Notes: a model not told the origin generated them from the letters alone. DNA of 61,042 nucleotides from Chloroflexota bacterium (GCA_024277175.1 JAJRVT010000039.1:1-61042), one strand, 5' to 3'. Shown: positions 26,378 through 35,090, numbered from the stretch's first letter. Numbers and translations: made by a program.

Positions 26378-27043
26378 TCAGGTCATGCGCCGGGTCTCCG
26401 TCTCGATCACATCATCCATGGCCGTCTGCACATAGGGATAGGCCAGGAAGACGGCGGCGAAGCCGAATATCGCACCGGTGATGCTGCGCAGCCACCAGTT
26501 GCTGACCCGCAGACCGAACATCTGGGTCAAGCCATCGACGGCCAAGGGGATGAGGAGGATGAGAAAGAGTTTCAGCGGGAGGGGCTTGACCCGTTTGCGC
26601 ACCAGCGCGAAGATCAATCCGCCCACAAAGATGGACCCGTAGATGGCCACATCCCGCTGGCAGATGCCCACTTTGTAGCCCAGCAAGGGGTTGCCGACGA
26701 AGCGGCGTTGTTGAAAGAGGCCCAGCCCCGGCGGCATGCCGCCGGCTTCTAATGTGGGTAAAGAGGGCGCGGCCTGCGGGCCGAAGACGAAGTAGCTGTG
26801 ATCTGGCAATTGGTGGCAGAAAACCGAGTAGACGGCATAGATCACCCGGGCCGGCGCGTACCAGCCCAGATGCATGAAGACGGGCGCCAGGAAAGGCGTC
26901 AGCACGTAGATTCCCCAAGCCGTGTTGAAGAAGGCCAACCAATGGCGGGCGATCCACACCACTAGCCCGCCTGCGGCCTGACTCGCGCTCGATCCGCCTT
27001 GCTTGTCGCTGTTTCCAGCCACCACCTCCACGCTTTCGCTCAT
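26378..27043 (-). CDS. DUF2085 family membrane protein
   Basis: 221 aa from ATG 27043, whose ATGA overlaps the stop of the upstream gene; a longer frame (to 27091) overlaps that gene and is rejected. Family hallmarks are VFCHQLPDHSYFVFG and the later VGICQRDVAIYGS. About five membrane segments are visible: LAFFNTAWGIYVLTPFLAP, AIYGSIFVGGLIFAL, KLFLILLIPLAVDGL and two near the C-terminus. The conserved Cys/His pairs suggest metal or redox chemistry; the function of DUF2085 is unknown. It is the last gene of the cytochrome c maturation cluster. Confidence 0.75.
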   Translation of the reverse strand: MSESVEVVAGNSDKQGGSSASQAAGGLVVWIARHWLAFFNTAWGIYVLTPFLAPVFMHLGWYAPARVIYAVYSVFCHQLPDHSYFVFGPQAAPSLPTLEAGGMPPGLGLFQQRRFVGNPLLGYKVGICQRDVAIYGSIFVGGLIFALVRKRVKPLPLKLFLILLIPLAVDGLTQMFGLRVSNWWLRSITGAIFGFAAVFLAYPYVQTAMDDVIETETRRMT

Positions 27044-27291
27044 GCGCTGTTTTCCTTGGCCGCCAACAGGGCTTGGCGAACGAATAGCCACTCATGGGGC
27101 GGGTAGAGGATAGGGCCGCCCTCGATGTCGAGCACCGGAATCAGGTAACGATAGCGAGCAAAATCGGCAGCGTTGGTCTCGATATTGCGCTCCTGCAAAG
27201 AGAAGCCGATCTCCACCTGCAACGTCAGGAGATCGGCTTTCAGTTCTGTGCAGAGCGGACAATCCGGCTTGGTGTAAAGCGTCACCAGCAT
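27040..27291 (-). CDS. Glutaredoxin-like thioredoxin-fold protein
   Basis: 83 aa. MLVTLYTKPDCPLCTELKADL carries a CPLC redox motif at the start of a thioredoxin-like fold; RYLIPVLDIEGGPIL is the cis-Pro strand (IPV). This matches the small DUF836 / glutaredoxin-like family. No signal peptide, so it works on the cytoplasmic face. It starts 4 bases after the CcdA-like gene and overlaps the DUF2085 gene by 4 bp. A role in supplying reductant to CcdA or to apocytochrome cysteines is inferred from position. Confidence 0.75.
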   Translation of the reverse strand: MLVTLYTKPDCPLCTELKADLLTLQVEIGFSLQERNIETNAADFARYRYLIPVLDIEGGPILYPPHEWLFVRQALLAAKENSA

Positions 27292-27295
27292 GGGG

Positions 27296-28237
27296 CTAGT
27301 TGCTGCCGCTGACCGCCGCGCCGCTCAGGTAGCCGATGTAGGCCGGCACCAGCGGCAACACGCATGGGCTGATGAAACTGATCAAGCCGGCGATGAAGGC
27401 CAGGGGGGCGGCGGCCATAACGCTTGCATTGGCGATATTGGCGCCCGATGCAGATGAACCAATGATGGCCTCTTCCAGTTGAAAGACCCACTCGTTGAGG
27501 AAAGCGAACTGGGTCGTCAGTGTGACCAAGCTGCCGGACCAAAGCAGGTAGGCCACATAAAGCAGGAAGACGCCGCTGACGATGCTGACGATGTGGGCGT
27601 GACGGTTCATGCGCCGCAGCAGTTTGGTCATGGTGCTGAAGGCCGCTCCCGTAATCAGGAAAGGGATCCCCAAGCCCAGGCTGTAAATGGCCAGCAAGGC
27701 CGCACCTTGAGCGACGGTGGTCCCATCGGTGGCCAGGAAGAGAATGCTGGCCAGGATGGGTCCCACGCACGGCACCCAACCGGCGCTGAACGTGACGCCC
27801 AACAACGCGCTGCTGGCATACCCCCACCCTTTCTTCACCTTGTGCATTTCGGTTACGCGACGTTCGGTGTAGAGCAGACTGTTGAAGAAGTTCAGGACCG
27901 AGACCAGGGCTGCGGCCGCCGGGTTGTCATCCAGGTCTGTGCTGGAGCGGATTTTGTTGATGATCCAGTTGAACACGCCCAGCGTCACCAGTGCAAAGAC
28001 AACCAGCATGATAGCGCCAAACCGTTGCAGGTTTCGCAGCAACTCGTAGTCCAGATTACGCCCCAGCAGGCCCGCTGCAGAGCCGATCAACGTAAAGACC
28101 GCGGTGAAGCCGAGGACGAAAAACAGCGCATGCATAAAAACGTTTAGTCTGTTCGCCTTATCGCTGTCGCCCACCGGCGGACGCGTCGTCTGGGTCTGTT
28201 CCTCCACGCCTGTGGCGCTTTCGACCATCTGTGTCAT
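27296..28237 (-). CDS. ccdA: CcdA/DsbD-like transmembrane thiol-disulfide transporter, circularly permuted
   Basis: 313 aa. In normal CcdA the helix with SPCVLPLVPGYL comes first, then HALLFVLGF, and a second Cys in GWTPCIGP. Here the protein begins with HALFFVLGFTAVFTLIGS (residue 36 on), has GWVPCVGPI with Cys157 in the middle, and places FIAGLISFISPCVLPLVPAY with Cys292 at the C-terminus. So the first helix has moved to the end; both reactive cysteines are kept. A charged loop (about 97-138) is inserted. Role: moves reducing equivalents across the membrane for cytochrome c maturation, supported by the ccm genes upstream and the thioredoxin-fold gene downstream. Confidence 0.85.
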   Translation of the reverse strand: MTQMVESATGVEEQTQTTRPPVGDSDKANRLNVFMHALFFVLGFTAVFTLIGSAAGLLGRNLDYELLRNLQRFGAIMLVVFALVTLGVFNWIINKIRSSTDLDDNPAAAALVSVLNFFNSLLYTERRVTEMHKVKKGWGYASSALLGVTFSAGWVPCVGPILASILFLATDGTTVAQGAALLAIYSLGLGIPFLITGAAFSTMTKLLRRMNRHAHIVSIVSGVFLLYVAYLLWSGSLVTLTTQFAFLNEWVFQLEEAIIGSSASGANIANASVMAAAPLAFIAGLISFISPCVLPLVPAYIGYLSGAAVSGSN

Positions 28238-28458
28238 CGCACACTTCTCCTCTATCGACGAATATCAAACCATGTTATTCATGATCGTAAATCGTTTTTT
28301 CAGTCGTGCATGCCCCACATCCGTCGTGAGCGCTTTAGCCGCGCCGCCGTCTCTTTTGCAGTGGAGCAAAGTGGCGGGCGGGACCTGCCTGTATCAGGTT
28401 TCGCCATTACTATATCACCTGGATATCCTCAGGCTGTAACTGTGCATACGTCCCCTCG

Positions 28459-28596
28459 TCAGGGTTGGCGCTCTTCCACCAACTCATTCAGGGTGTCAAG
28501 CTCAGCGTTGAGACGTCGCTGCTGTTGCCCGATGTAGACCACATAACCGCCCACCAGCAGCCAGACAACGATGAATGCAGAAGCCAGATAGATCAT
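28459..28596 (-). CDS. ccmD: CcmD-like small haem-exporter subunit
   Basis: 45 aa. Start 28596 forms an ATGA overlap with the end of ccmC; a longer frame (to 28653) is buried in ccmC. One membrane helix (IYLASAFIVVWLLVGGYVVYIG) is followed by a charged tail (QQQRRLNAELDTLNELVEE), the CcmD pattern. CcmD helps release haem-loaded CcmE from CcmABC. It was identified by size, topology and position rather than by motif. Confidence 0.75.
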   Translation of the reverse strand: MIYLASAFIVVWLLVGGYVVYIGQQQRRLNAELDTLNELVEERQP

Positions 28597-29360
28597 GATT
28601 CCAAGTCCTCTCGAAGTTCGAATAGTTGGTCTTCCATACTTAACTGGCGCCAACGGGCGATCAGCAGAGCGATAAAGAGTAGGGTAAAGGCGATGGCCCC
28701 AACCGCCACCGTTTGCATCATTGTTGAGCCCACCGCAAACCCTCCCTGGGCGTCGGCGTTGTCGCCGCTGAAAACGACCGGGTGGATGGAGCGGAACCAG
28801 CGCGCGCTGTAGTAGGTCAGCGGAATGGTGAGGAAGGCGAAGAGGGCGTAGATGCTGCCAAAAAGCGCCCGGGTGCGCCGGTTGTCGATGCCGTTGCGGA
28901 AGAGCACATAGGCCACGTAAACCAGGACGGTGATGGTGGCCGTGGTCAGGCGCGGGTCCCAGGTCCAGAAGGTGTTCCAGGTCGGTTTGGCCCAGATTGA
29001 ACCGGTGATCACCGTGCCCAGACCGATGATGATGCCGATCTCGATGCTGGCCTGGCTCATCCGATCCCAGCGCAGGTTGCGGGTGATCAGGTAGAGAACG
29101 CTGCCGGTGAGGGAGACGATGAACGCGATCAGAGCGCCTACGTTACAGCCCATGTGGATATAAAATATCCGTTGCGCCAGTTGCTCATCGCCGGCCAGAT
29201 TAGTGGCAGGCTTGGCGTAGACCAAGGACGCCCACACGAGCGCCACCATGCCAATGGTCGCCGCGATATTGATGATCAGAATCAGGATATCCCAGACGCC
29301 GGACCGTCCCGTCTTGCTCTGAGCTCCTGCTCTGCTTTGAGATGTCGAAACGCTACTCAT
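28593..29360 (-). CDS. ccmC: Haem exporter CcmC
   Basis: 255 aa, six predicted membrane segments. The haem-handling WWD-type motif is WNTFWTWDPRLTT; flanking His are in IFYIHMGCN and RSIHPVVFSG. CcmC delivers haem to periplasmic CcmE. It is followed without a gap by the ccmD-like gene and preceded by ccmB (80 bases). Spacing and order (ccmA, B, C, D on one strand) are those of system I maturation operons. Confidence 0.9.
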   Translation of the reverse strand: MSSVSTSQSRAGAQSKTGRSGVWDILILIINIAATIGMVALVWASLVYAKPATNLAGDEQLAQRIFYIHMGCNVGALIAFIVSLTGSVLYLITRNLRWDRMSQASIEIGIIIGLGTVITGSIWAKPTWNTFWTWDPRLTTATITVLVYVAYVLFRNGIDNRRTRALFGSIYALFAFLTIPLTYYSARWFRSIHPVVFSGDNADAQGGFAVGSTMMQTVAVGAIAFTLLFIALLIARWRQLSMEDQLFELREDLES

Positions 29361-29440
29361 AACCCCATTCCCTTCATCCTTTTCCTGTGCCGAAAACCGT
29401 CCTCTTCACGCTCCACGTTTTATGTTTCACGCCTTACGCT

Positions 29441-30250
29441 TCAACTCTCCTGCCAAATCATATCAAACACTATAAACGCGATTGTGACAAAAATCAGATC
29501 ATATGCGCTCAAGACGCCCAGCCACCGCCAGAAATCGCCCAATGTACGCCCATCCACCACAGCTGCTGTGAGCGCGACGCCGGCCACGAAGATAGGCACC
29601 ATCAGCGGCAGGAGGAGGATAGGAAGCATGCTTTCCCGGGCGCGGACGCTGGCTGTCATGGCGGCGAAAAGGGTGCCGACGGCCACATAGCCTAACACGC
29701 CCAGTAACAGGGCGACCAGTATCCACGTCTTGATCATGTTAACATCGAAAATGATCAGGATTGTGGGCAGAACCAACGCCAACATGGCCAGCATAAAGAT
29801 CAGGTTGGCGATCATCTTACCGAAGTAGATGGCGCTGCGATCCATGGGCGCCAGCAGCAATGCGGGCAGGCTGCCCCGGTCCACCTCGGCGCCAAAGCTG
29901 CGGTTGAGCCCCAGCACGCCGGCGAAGAGCAGGACGACCCAAAGCACGCCCGGCGCCACCATGTCTGACTTGGGCACCCGCAGATCGAAGGCCATGCCAA
30001 AGACCAGCACCGCCAGAATACCGAAAATCGTCATGGTGCTGAAGACTTCTTTGGCGCGCCACTCGGCCTGCAACTCTTTGCGGGTGATGGCCCGGACTTT
30101 GCGCATGTATGCGCCCAGACCGCCGTTGGTCCGCATCTGCACTGAAGGGGAAGGCGCTGCCGGTCCCGCGTTTCGCACCGTCTCCGGAGCGGCTGCTACC
30201 TCGCCGGGCATCACCAGGTCTTCGTTCATCTCCTGAACCCGATTATTCAT
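29441..30250 (-). CDS. ccmB: Haem exporter permease CcmB
   Basis: 269 aa. After a 50-residue N-terminal tail unlike other CcmB proteins, six hydrophobic segments follow. The conserved start of the family, RAITRKELQAEWRAKEVFSTM, and WVVLLFAGVLGLNRSFGAEVDRGSL are present. It forms the membrane part of the CcmAB ABC complex. Its ATGA start overlaps the ccmA stop (30247-30250). Confidence 0.9.
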   Translation of the reverse strand: MNNRVQEMNEDLVMPGEVAAAPETVRNAGPAAPSPSVQMRTNGGLGAYMRKVRAITRKELQAEWRAKEVFSTMTIFGILAVLVFGMAFDLRVPKSDMVAPGVLWVVLLFAGVLGLNRSFGAEVDRGSLPALLLAPMDRSAIYFGKMIANLIFMLAMLALVLPTILIIFDVNMIKTWILVALLLGVLGYVAVGTLFAAMTASVRARESMLPILLLPLMVPIFVAGVALTAAVVDGRTLGDFWRWLGVLSAYDLIFVTIAFIVFDMIWQES

Positions 30251-30957
30251 GCCGGACGCCCCGCCTCTCGATATTGGCGACGCAACTCATCGCCCGTCAA
30301 ATTAGCTGTTTTCTCACTGAAGACGATGCGTCCATCCACCAGCAAACAGACCCGATCCGCCCAGGCCAGGGCTCGTTCCAGATTGTGGGTGGTCAACAGA
30401 ATGGCGCGTTCGTCCGCGCCCAGTTTACGGATGAGTTGGTGCAGCATCTCAGCGCTCTCCTGATCCAGCCCAGTGTCCGGCTCATCCAGAAGCAGCACCG
30501 GCGGGTTATGGAGGATGGCGCGGGCGATGGCCAATCGTTGGACCATGCCGCGGCTGTAGGTGCGCACCAGATCCCGTCGTCGCCGCCACAGATCCACTGC
30601 CTGCAAGGTCCATTCGATGCGTTCGGCCGGCGCTTGCATGTCATAAAGGCGGGCGAAAAAGTTTAGATTTTCCGGCGCACTCAGGTTGTCATATAGTAGG
30701 GACGTGTGGCTGACCAGGCCGATGTAGCGGCGCAGTTCATAGCCGGCTGTGCTAAACGATGCGCCCCCCAGTTGAATTTCACCCCGGTCGGGCTTGCTCA
30801 GTCCGCTGACCGTGCGCAGCAGCGTCGTCTTGCCTGCGCCGTTTGCACCCAGCAACACCACCACCTCGCCGGCCCCTACGCTCAGGTTCACCCCGCGCAG
30901 CACCGACTTGCGACCATACCGTTTATAAACTTTACGAATTTCGATCAGTTCACTCAT
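30247..30957 (-). CDS. ccmA: Haem exporter ATP-binding protein CcmA
   Basis: 236 aa from ATG 30957; an in-phase ATG at 30972 is the alternative. Walker A is LLGANGAGKTTLL, signature YSRGMVQRLAIARA, Walker B VLLLDEPDTGLD, H-loop LTTHNLE. CcmA hydrolyses ATP to release haem-bound CcmE from CcmC. Overlap with ccmB and the short gap to the upstream cytochrome gene put it in the same operon. Alone it could be any ABC ATPase; the ccmB and ccmC neighbours settle the call. Confidence 0.9.
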   Translation of the reverse strand: MSELIEIRKVYKRYGRKSVLRGVNLSVGAGEVVVLLGANGAGKTTLLRTVSGLSKPDRGEIQLGGASFSTAGYELRRYIGLVSHTSLLYDNLSAPENLNFFARLYDMQAPAERIEWTLQAVDLWRRRRDLVRTYSRGMVQRLAIARAILHNPPVLLLDEPDTGLDQESAEMLHQLIRKLGADERAILLTTHNLERALAWADRVCLLVDGRIVFSEKTANLTGDELRRQYREAGRPA

Positions 30958-30973
30958 AATGGCAAGTGGCAAG

Positions 30974-32839
30974 TCACCCTGTCATTCCCTCCGCCTGCGT
31001 CACCTCGATCAACCGGCTCTTCAGTCGGGCGCGCTCATTTGACCATTGGGGCGTCGTTAACTCGCCGCTGGCGTGCCGATCGTCCAATTCCGCGATCTGG
31101 CGGACCAACTCGTCCCGTTCATGGGCCAGATCATTGCCACTGGTTCCCTGGGTGCGTCGCCATCCCAGGAACGCGGCGACGGCCAATGCAATGGCGGCCA
31201 ATATGCCCACGATCAGCGGCGCTTTGACATCCATGATTGCAGGGTTGGGGGCGAGGGTTCCGGCGTTGGCCGCGCCTTCGGTTTGGGTGTCCACTAACGC
31301 GCGCGGGTCCACGTCGTCGGCGGCGAGCAGGCCGGAAAGCTCCACTGTCACCCCCTCGCCAACCGCAAACGAATCGCCTGTCCAGAGCTGGAACTCGATA
31401 CCCTGGAGCGTATCATTGCTTTGGTAGACCAGCGGGTAAGCGCTTACGTCTATGCTCGGCAATTCAGCCACCAGCATATTCATCTCCTCCACGGGATAGG
31501 CCCATTCCTGGGTGAAGGAGACGCTATCGCCGTCATAAGGCAACTCATAGGAGACGAAAAGTTGGCGCATCTCCTCGCCCGGCGGCATGGGCGCAGTGTC
31601 GTAGATGGTGTGGCCCACCTGGAGATAACGATCGCCCAGTTCGCCGTCGGGGAACTGAAAATTCATGGCCCCTGGCGGTATTTTGATGGCCAATGTCACT
31701 GGCTGATCCACGCCTTCGACTGTCTTGCCCGTAAAGGTCTTGTCGGAGCGGTTGCTGAAGATCAGCACCTGGGCCATGCCCAGCGCACCCGGTCGGTGGT
31801 CGATGAGCAGGTTGCCGCGGGAGATAGCGATCTGGCTGTCGTCATCGCTAACATCGTACACCGCCAATGTGATCGACTGGTTGGGTTCCTCATCGGTGAG
31901 TTTGAAGAATGCACTATTGTAAGGAATACCCGCGTAGTCGGCTTCCAGGATATAGTCGATATTGCCATCGGTGGAGAGATTTTCGAAACGGAAAGCGCCC
32001 TCCTCATCGGCGGTGGTCTCGAAAAAGGCCACCTGCTCGAAGTTGAGATAGGCGTAGAGACGCACGGCGTTGCCGCCAGGCTGCTCGCCGCCAGCCGTTT
32101 CCAGGCTGATTTGTCCTTCGACGACGCCTTCGCCGTCCTGATAAGGCGAGACCCAAGGTGGGACGTAGGTGAATGTGCGGATATAGTCCAGCACGGTGCG
32201 ACGCGTCTCTGAACTCCAATCCGCGCCCAGGTCAGCGTGGGCAACGTCCCAACCCTGGGAGAGATCGGCATCGCTGACCTGGATCATAGCGCTGCTGTCG
32301 CTGAAGTCGGGCATGTCTCCGCTGGCTTCCGGTCCGTCGCCTGCGCCCTGCTCGCCGTGACAGGCGACGCAGCTCTCTGCATAGAGGGCCGCGCCGGCGT
32401 CGACAGTTTCAGCGTCTGTGTGCAGGCTCCAGGCGAAGGCGAGAGCTTGCCAGATCTGTTCGTCGGAGAGGGTGTTGCCCCATGGGGGCATTAACGCTTC
32501 TGTGCGCCCGAATTTGATGATGTGAAAGGCTTCGGCTGGTATGCGATCCCAGGTGGTTTCGGGGTCGGCGAAAGGAGGCGGGGGGGCCGGCAGGTCTGGA
32601 ACTACCCGCCCATCACTTTCGCCTGTAGGCCCATGGCAGGCCGCGCAATCCTGGGCGAAGATGCTGGCGCCGATCCGAGCCGACGGCGGATTGGCCGGGG
32701 TCGGGATCTGGGTGGGATCGAAAGGTGGATCTTCCTGGGCGTAAGCGTGGGAAGAAACGGTTGCGATCAGGCCGGCTGCGAAGAGGATGGCGAGCAGGAC
32801 GGTGAAAAGTCGACGGGAGGAACGGTGCGAAACATTCAT
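30974..32839 (-). CDS. Membrane-anchored di-haem cytochrome c inside the ccm cluster
   Basis: About 621 aa. A signal peptide (to about residue 35, AYAQ) is followed by two cytochrome c domains with CAACHG and CVACHG and Met-containing tails (ALMPPWGNTLSDEQIWQ). Next comes a carboxypeptidase-regulatory-like beta sandwich (VVEGQISLETAGGEQPGG on), a long beta-rich region of unknown type, one membrane helix near the C-terminus (PLIVGILAAIALAVAAFLGW) and a short cytoplasmic coiled tail. Position between ccmE and ccmA suggests a client, or a redox partner of the maturation system. I do not recognise the full architecture. ATG 32842 is an equal alternative start. Confidence 0.75.
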   Translation of the reverse strand: MNVSHRSSRRLFTVLLAILFAAGLIATVSSHAYAQEDPPFDPTQIPTPANPPSARIGASIFAQDCAACHGPTGESDGRVVPDLPAPPPPFADPETTWDRIPAEAFHIIKFGRTEALMPPWGNTLSDEQIWQALAFAWSLHTDAETVDAGAALYAESCVACHGEQGAGDGPEASGDMPDFSDSSAMIQVSDADLSQGWDVAHADLGADWSSETRRTVLDYIRTFTYVPPWVSPYQDGEGVVEGQISLETAGGEQPGGNAVRLYAYLNFEQVAFFETTADEEGAFRFENLSTDGNIDYILEADYAGIPYNSAFFKLTDEEPNQSITLAVYDVSDDDSQIAISRGNLLIDHRPGALGMAQVLIFSNRSDKTFTGKTVEGVDQPVTLAIKIPPGAMNFQFPDGELGDRYLQVGHTIYDTAPMPPGEEMRQLFVSYELPYDGDSVSFTQEWAYPVEEMNMLVAELPSIDVSAYPLVYQSNDTLQGIEFQLWTGDSFAVGEGVTVELSGLLAADDVDPRALVDTQTEGAANAGTLAPNPAIMDVKAPLIVGILAAIALAVAAFLGWRRTQGTSGNDLAHERDELVRQIAELDDRHASGELTTPQWSNERARLKSRLIEVTQAEGMTG

Positions 32840-32950
32840 CATATTATATCGTTTCTGTATCTCGCTTCTCGATCTCATCATGAGAAAGACCGGCGCCCCA
32901 TGGGGCTGACCGGTCTGATTGTCTGTATCGGGGTCAATAGGAACGCCGCA

Positions 32951-33439
32951 TTATTTGGTTGCTTCGGCGTAGATTTCTTCCGGCTCTTCTTCATAACGAC
33001 TGGGGCATTTGAGCAACAGCGAATCGGCCTGGAACGTGCCGTCGTCCAGCAACTCACCCTCGACAATGGCCGATGCTGCGCGTTGGAAGTTATCCGGCCG
33101 CGGGCCATAAAAGACGATGGGCAATTGGCCGCCCTCCTCATCGGTGATGGCGAACCTCAGCGTCACCTCCTGGGCGTTCCAATCTTCGCTGCCATCCACC
33201 ACTTGGCCGTTGACCCGCACCCGCTGGCCGATGATCTCCGGCGTTTGTTCGTGCAGTTCGTTTACAGTCAGGTAGTAGGCCCCAGTGCTGGTCGTGGCTT
33301 GAAACATCTGAAAGCCAAGAAAGCCAACAAACAGGATCAGCAACAGGCCGCCTGCGATGAAACGCGGGTTGAGCTTGCGCGCCTTTTCTTCACCTAAATC
33401 AGTGGGGATCACCGTAGCTGTGTGCAGTTCTTGAGTCAT
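32951..33439 (-). CDS. ccmE: Cytochrome c maturation haem chaperone CcmE, Cys-type
   Basis: 162 aa. One N-terminal membrane helix (RFIAGGLLLILFVGFLGFQM) is followed by the OB-fold domain (YYLTVNELHE, then GQRVRVNGQVVDGS). The haem-attachment motif, usually HxxxY, is here C145-P-S-R-Y149 (LLLKCPSRYEEE). A Cys-type CcmE is known from archaea and Desulfovibrio, where CcmH is typically missing; no ccmH, ccmG or ccmF is present in this window. ATG 33439 is preferred over the in-phase start at 33460. It carries haem from CcmC to the ligase. Confidence 0.85.
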   Translation of the reverse strand: MTQELHTATVIPTDLGEEKARKLNPRFIAGGLLLILFVGFLGFQMFQATTSTGAYYLTVNELHEQTPEIIGQRVRVNGQVVDGSEDWNAQEVTLRFAITDEEGGQLPIVFYGPRPDNFQRAASAIVEGELLDDGTFQADSLLLKCPSRYEEEPEEIYAEATK

Positions 33440-33510
33440 CGTCGCTTCCTCTCCCTGCAAGTTCGAATTACCGTCGGTGGTTGTAGCGTCAGGCGTCCAT
33501 GTACGATCGT

Positions 33511-33831
33511 CTATCCCTCGTCCTCGCCCGCCTGTTCATCACCGGCCTCTTCCGCTTCTTCCAGCGCTTCTTCATCCCATTCAACCGGGGTGTTGAGGAT
33601 TTCGATCGCCTTTTCGGCGAACGGCTCCGGCGCCAATACTGTGGTTTCCGCCAAGGGACCGGTCGTCAATCCGTAAATCTCACCCAACGCCTCGCCTTTG
33701 ATCAGAGCCGGGATGCCTTCGCTTTCCAGACGCCCCTTGACGATCTGGGCTTCCAAGAGATTGGCGGCGTCCCATACCGGGACCAGCTTGTGTTCGACAT
33801 TCTCCTCGTGTGGTGATGTAGTTTCAGCCAT
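33511..33831 (-). CDS. DUF2007-type small protein
   Basis: 106 aa. Residues about 14-80 (LVPVWDAANLLEAQIVKGRLESEGIPALI) match the DUF2007 / putative signal-transducing fold, a ferredoxin-like domain often stand-alone. The C-terminal 25 residues are almost all Glu/Asp/Ala. GGGAG lies just before the ATG. It is the first gene of the run leading into ccmE, with a promoter at 33920-33948. Function unknown. Confidence 0.7.
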   Translation of the reverse strand: MAETTSPHEENVEHKLVPVWDAANLLEAQIVKGRLESEGIPALIKGEALGEIYGLTTGPLAETTVLAPEPFAEKAIEILNTPVEWDEEALEEAEEAGDEQAGEDEG

Positions 33832-33919
33832 TCGTCTCCCGGTTTCCCTTTCTGGTCAGATGTGTTTTTCTGGCGGGAGGGGGGACGCCTTGAAAAATGC
33901 ATCTCATCTATTTTCCCCG

Positions 33920-33948
33920 ATTATTGCAATTTATGCAAGATTTCACAA
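33920..33948 (-). promoter_or_regulatory. Likely promoter of the cytochrome c maturation run
   Basis: On the minus strand TTGTGA (33943-33948), a 17-base spacer and AATAAT (33920-33925). The predicted start near 33912 gives an 80-base leader to the DUF2007 gene. No other good promoter is seen before ccmE. Confidence 0.5.
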
Positions 33949-34344
33949 ACGGCGGGTTTGAGGACGCTGGAGGGCGTTATCTTGATCGGGCGCCGCCGTC
34001 CTCGAAGCGTGAAATTCACCTTGATCGTCGCGGGGGAACGGCGTTACATCTATCACCGCATCCATGTTGAGCGGCCCATAGATGTGGGGGAAGCTCGCGC
34101 CGTCAGCCGCCTCCCATTTGATCTCGGACTTCACCCGCGCCGGATCGATATGGAGAATGACAAAATCGCCCGCTTCGCCGCGATAAAAACGGTTGGCGAC
34201 GTCCACCAACAGATCAGGGTCGCCTGTGCAGTGGATGAAGCCCTCACTGGCCAACGTGTCGCCACGATAAGGCCGATCCAGGGGCTGGGCCTCCCAGACT
34301 GAACGGAGCGTCATGTGATAGATCGGGGGCGCTGTGTTCGACAT
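33943..34344 (-). CDS. DUF952 family protein
   Basis: 133 aa from ATG 34344; a start 21 bases earlier is possible. The family pattern is clear: PIYHMTLRSVWEAQ, GDTLASEGFIHCTGDPDLL, then DFVILHIDPARVKSEIKWE and PHIYGPLNMDAV. DUF952 has an ADP-ribosyltransferase-like fold, but its reaction is unknown. The last 25 residues are not family-like and may have been gained by a shifted stop. It stands alone between the MBL-fold hydrolase and the ccm run. Confidence 0.8.
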   Translation of the reverse strand: MSNTAPPIYHMTLRSVWEAQPLDRPYRGDTLASEGFIHCTGDPDLLVDVANRFYRGEAGDFVILHIDPARVKSEIKWEAADGASFPHIYGPLNMDAVIDVTPFPRDDQGEFHASRTAAPDQDNALQRPQTRRL

Positions 34345-34451
34345 GTGCTTCTCAACCATTCTCATAGTTTACCCGAAAAATGATCACAAAAAACGTTTCC
34401 AGATTACAGTTCTGTATGGGTTTTCGCTGACGCGTCGCAACTCCATATTAG

Positions 34452-35090
34452 TTAGGCCTGTTCGCCCACGAACGGGTTCGAGATCCGTTCGCGACCGATG
34501 GTCGTGGCCCCGCCATGCCCGGGATAGACCCGGTAGTCGTCGGGCAGGCTGAACAACTGCTCGCGGATACTCTTGAAAAGGGTCGGCCCGTCCGCACCGG
34601 GGAGATCGAAGCGGCCAATGCTGTCTTGGAAAAGGGTGTCCCCCGCCAGGACCAGGCCGCCGGCGTGATAGACGAAGACCACATGACCGGGCGCGTGGCC
34701 GGGAGTGAAGCGCACTTCCAGTTCCTCGTCACCCACCTGGATGATCTGGCCGTGCTCCAGGTAGGCGTCCGGCTCGTCGATGGGCTCGATCTCCGCGCCG
34801 AGCCAGAGCCGGGCCGCATCCGGGACCGCGTGCAGGGTGGGCAGGTCCTTTTCGTGGAGATAGAAGGGCGCGCCCGTGGCCGCCTTGACCTCGTTGACGG
34901 CCAGTACGTGATCCAGGTGGGCGTGGGTGTTGATGATCTTCTCGATGGTGACGTCGCTCTGCCGGGCCAGTTGCAGGATCGCGGGCGCGTTGTCGCCGGG
35001 ATCGATGACGACCGCGCGGCGGGTCCGCTCGCAGCCGAAGATGTAGCAGTTTTCCTGAAGCAGACCTACCGTGATCCCTTTGAGAATCAT
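34452..35090 (-). CDS. Metallo-beta-lactamase-fold hydrolase (glyoxalase II-like)
   Basis: 212 aa from ATG 35090; an in-phase start at 35111 is possible. The binuclear zinc motif is THAHLDHV. Further metal ligands are in FTPGHAPGHVV and the final YPGHGGATT, with the Asp in LVLAGDTLFQ. This is the YcbL/glyoxalase II-like group of about 210 aa, which hydrolyses thioesters such as S-lactoylglutathione or related compounds. No glyoxalase I is nearby. The substrate is not predictable. Confidence 0.88.
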   Translation of the reverse strand: MILKGITVGLLQENCYIFGCERTRRAVVIDPGDNAPAILQLARQSDVTIEKIINTHAHLDHVLAVNEVKAATGAPFYLHEKDLPTLHAVPDAARLWLGAEIEPIDEPDAYLEHGQIIQVGDEELEVRFTPGHAPGHVVFVYHAGGLVLAGDTLFQDSIGRFDLPGADGPTLFKSIREQLFSLPDDYRVYPGHGGATTIGRERISNPFVGEQA

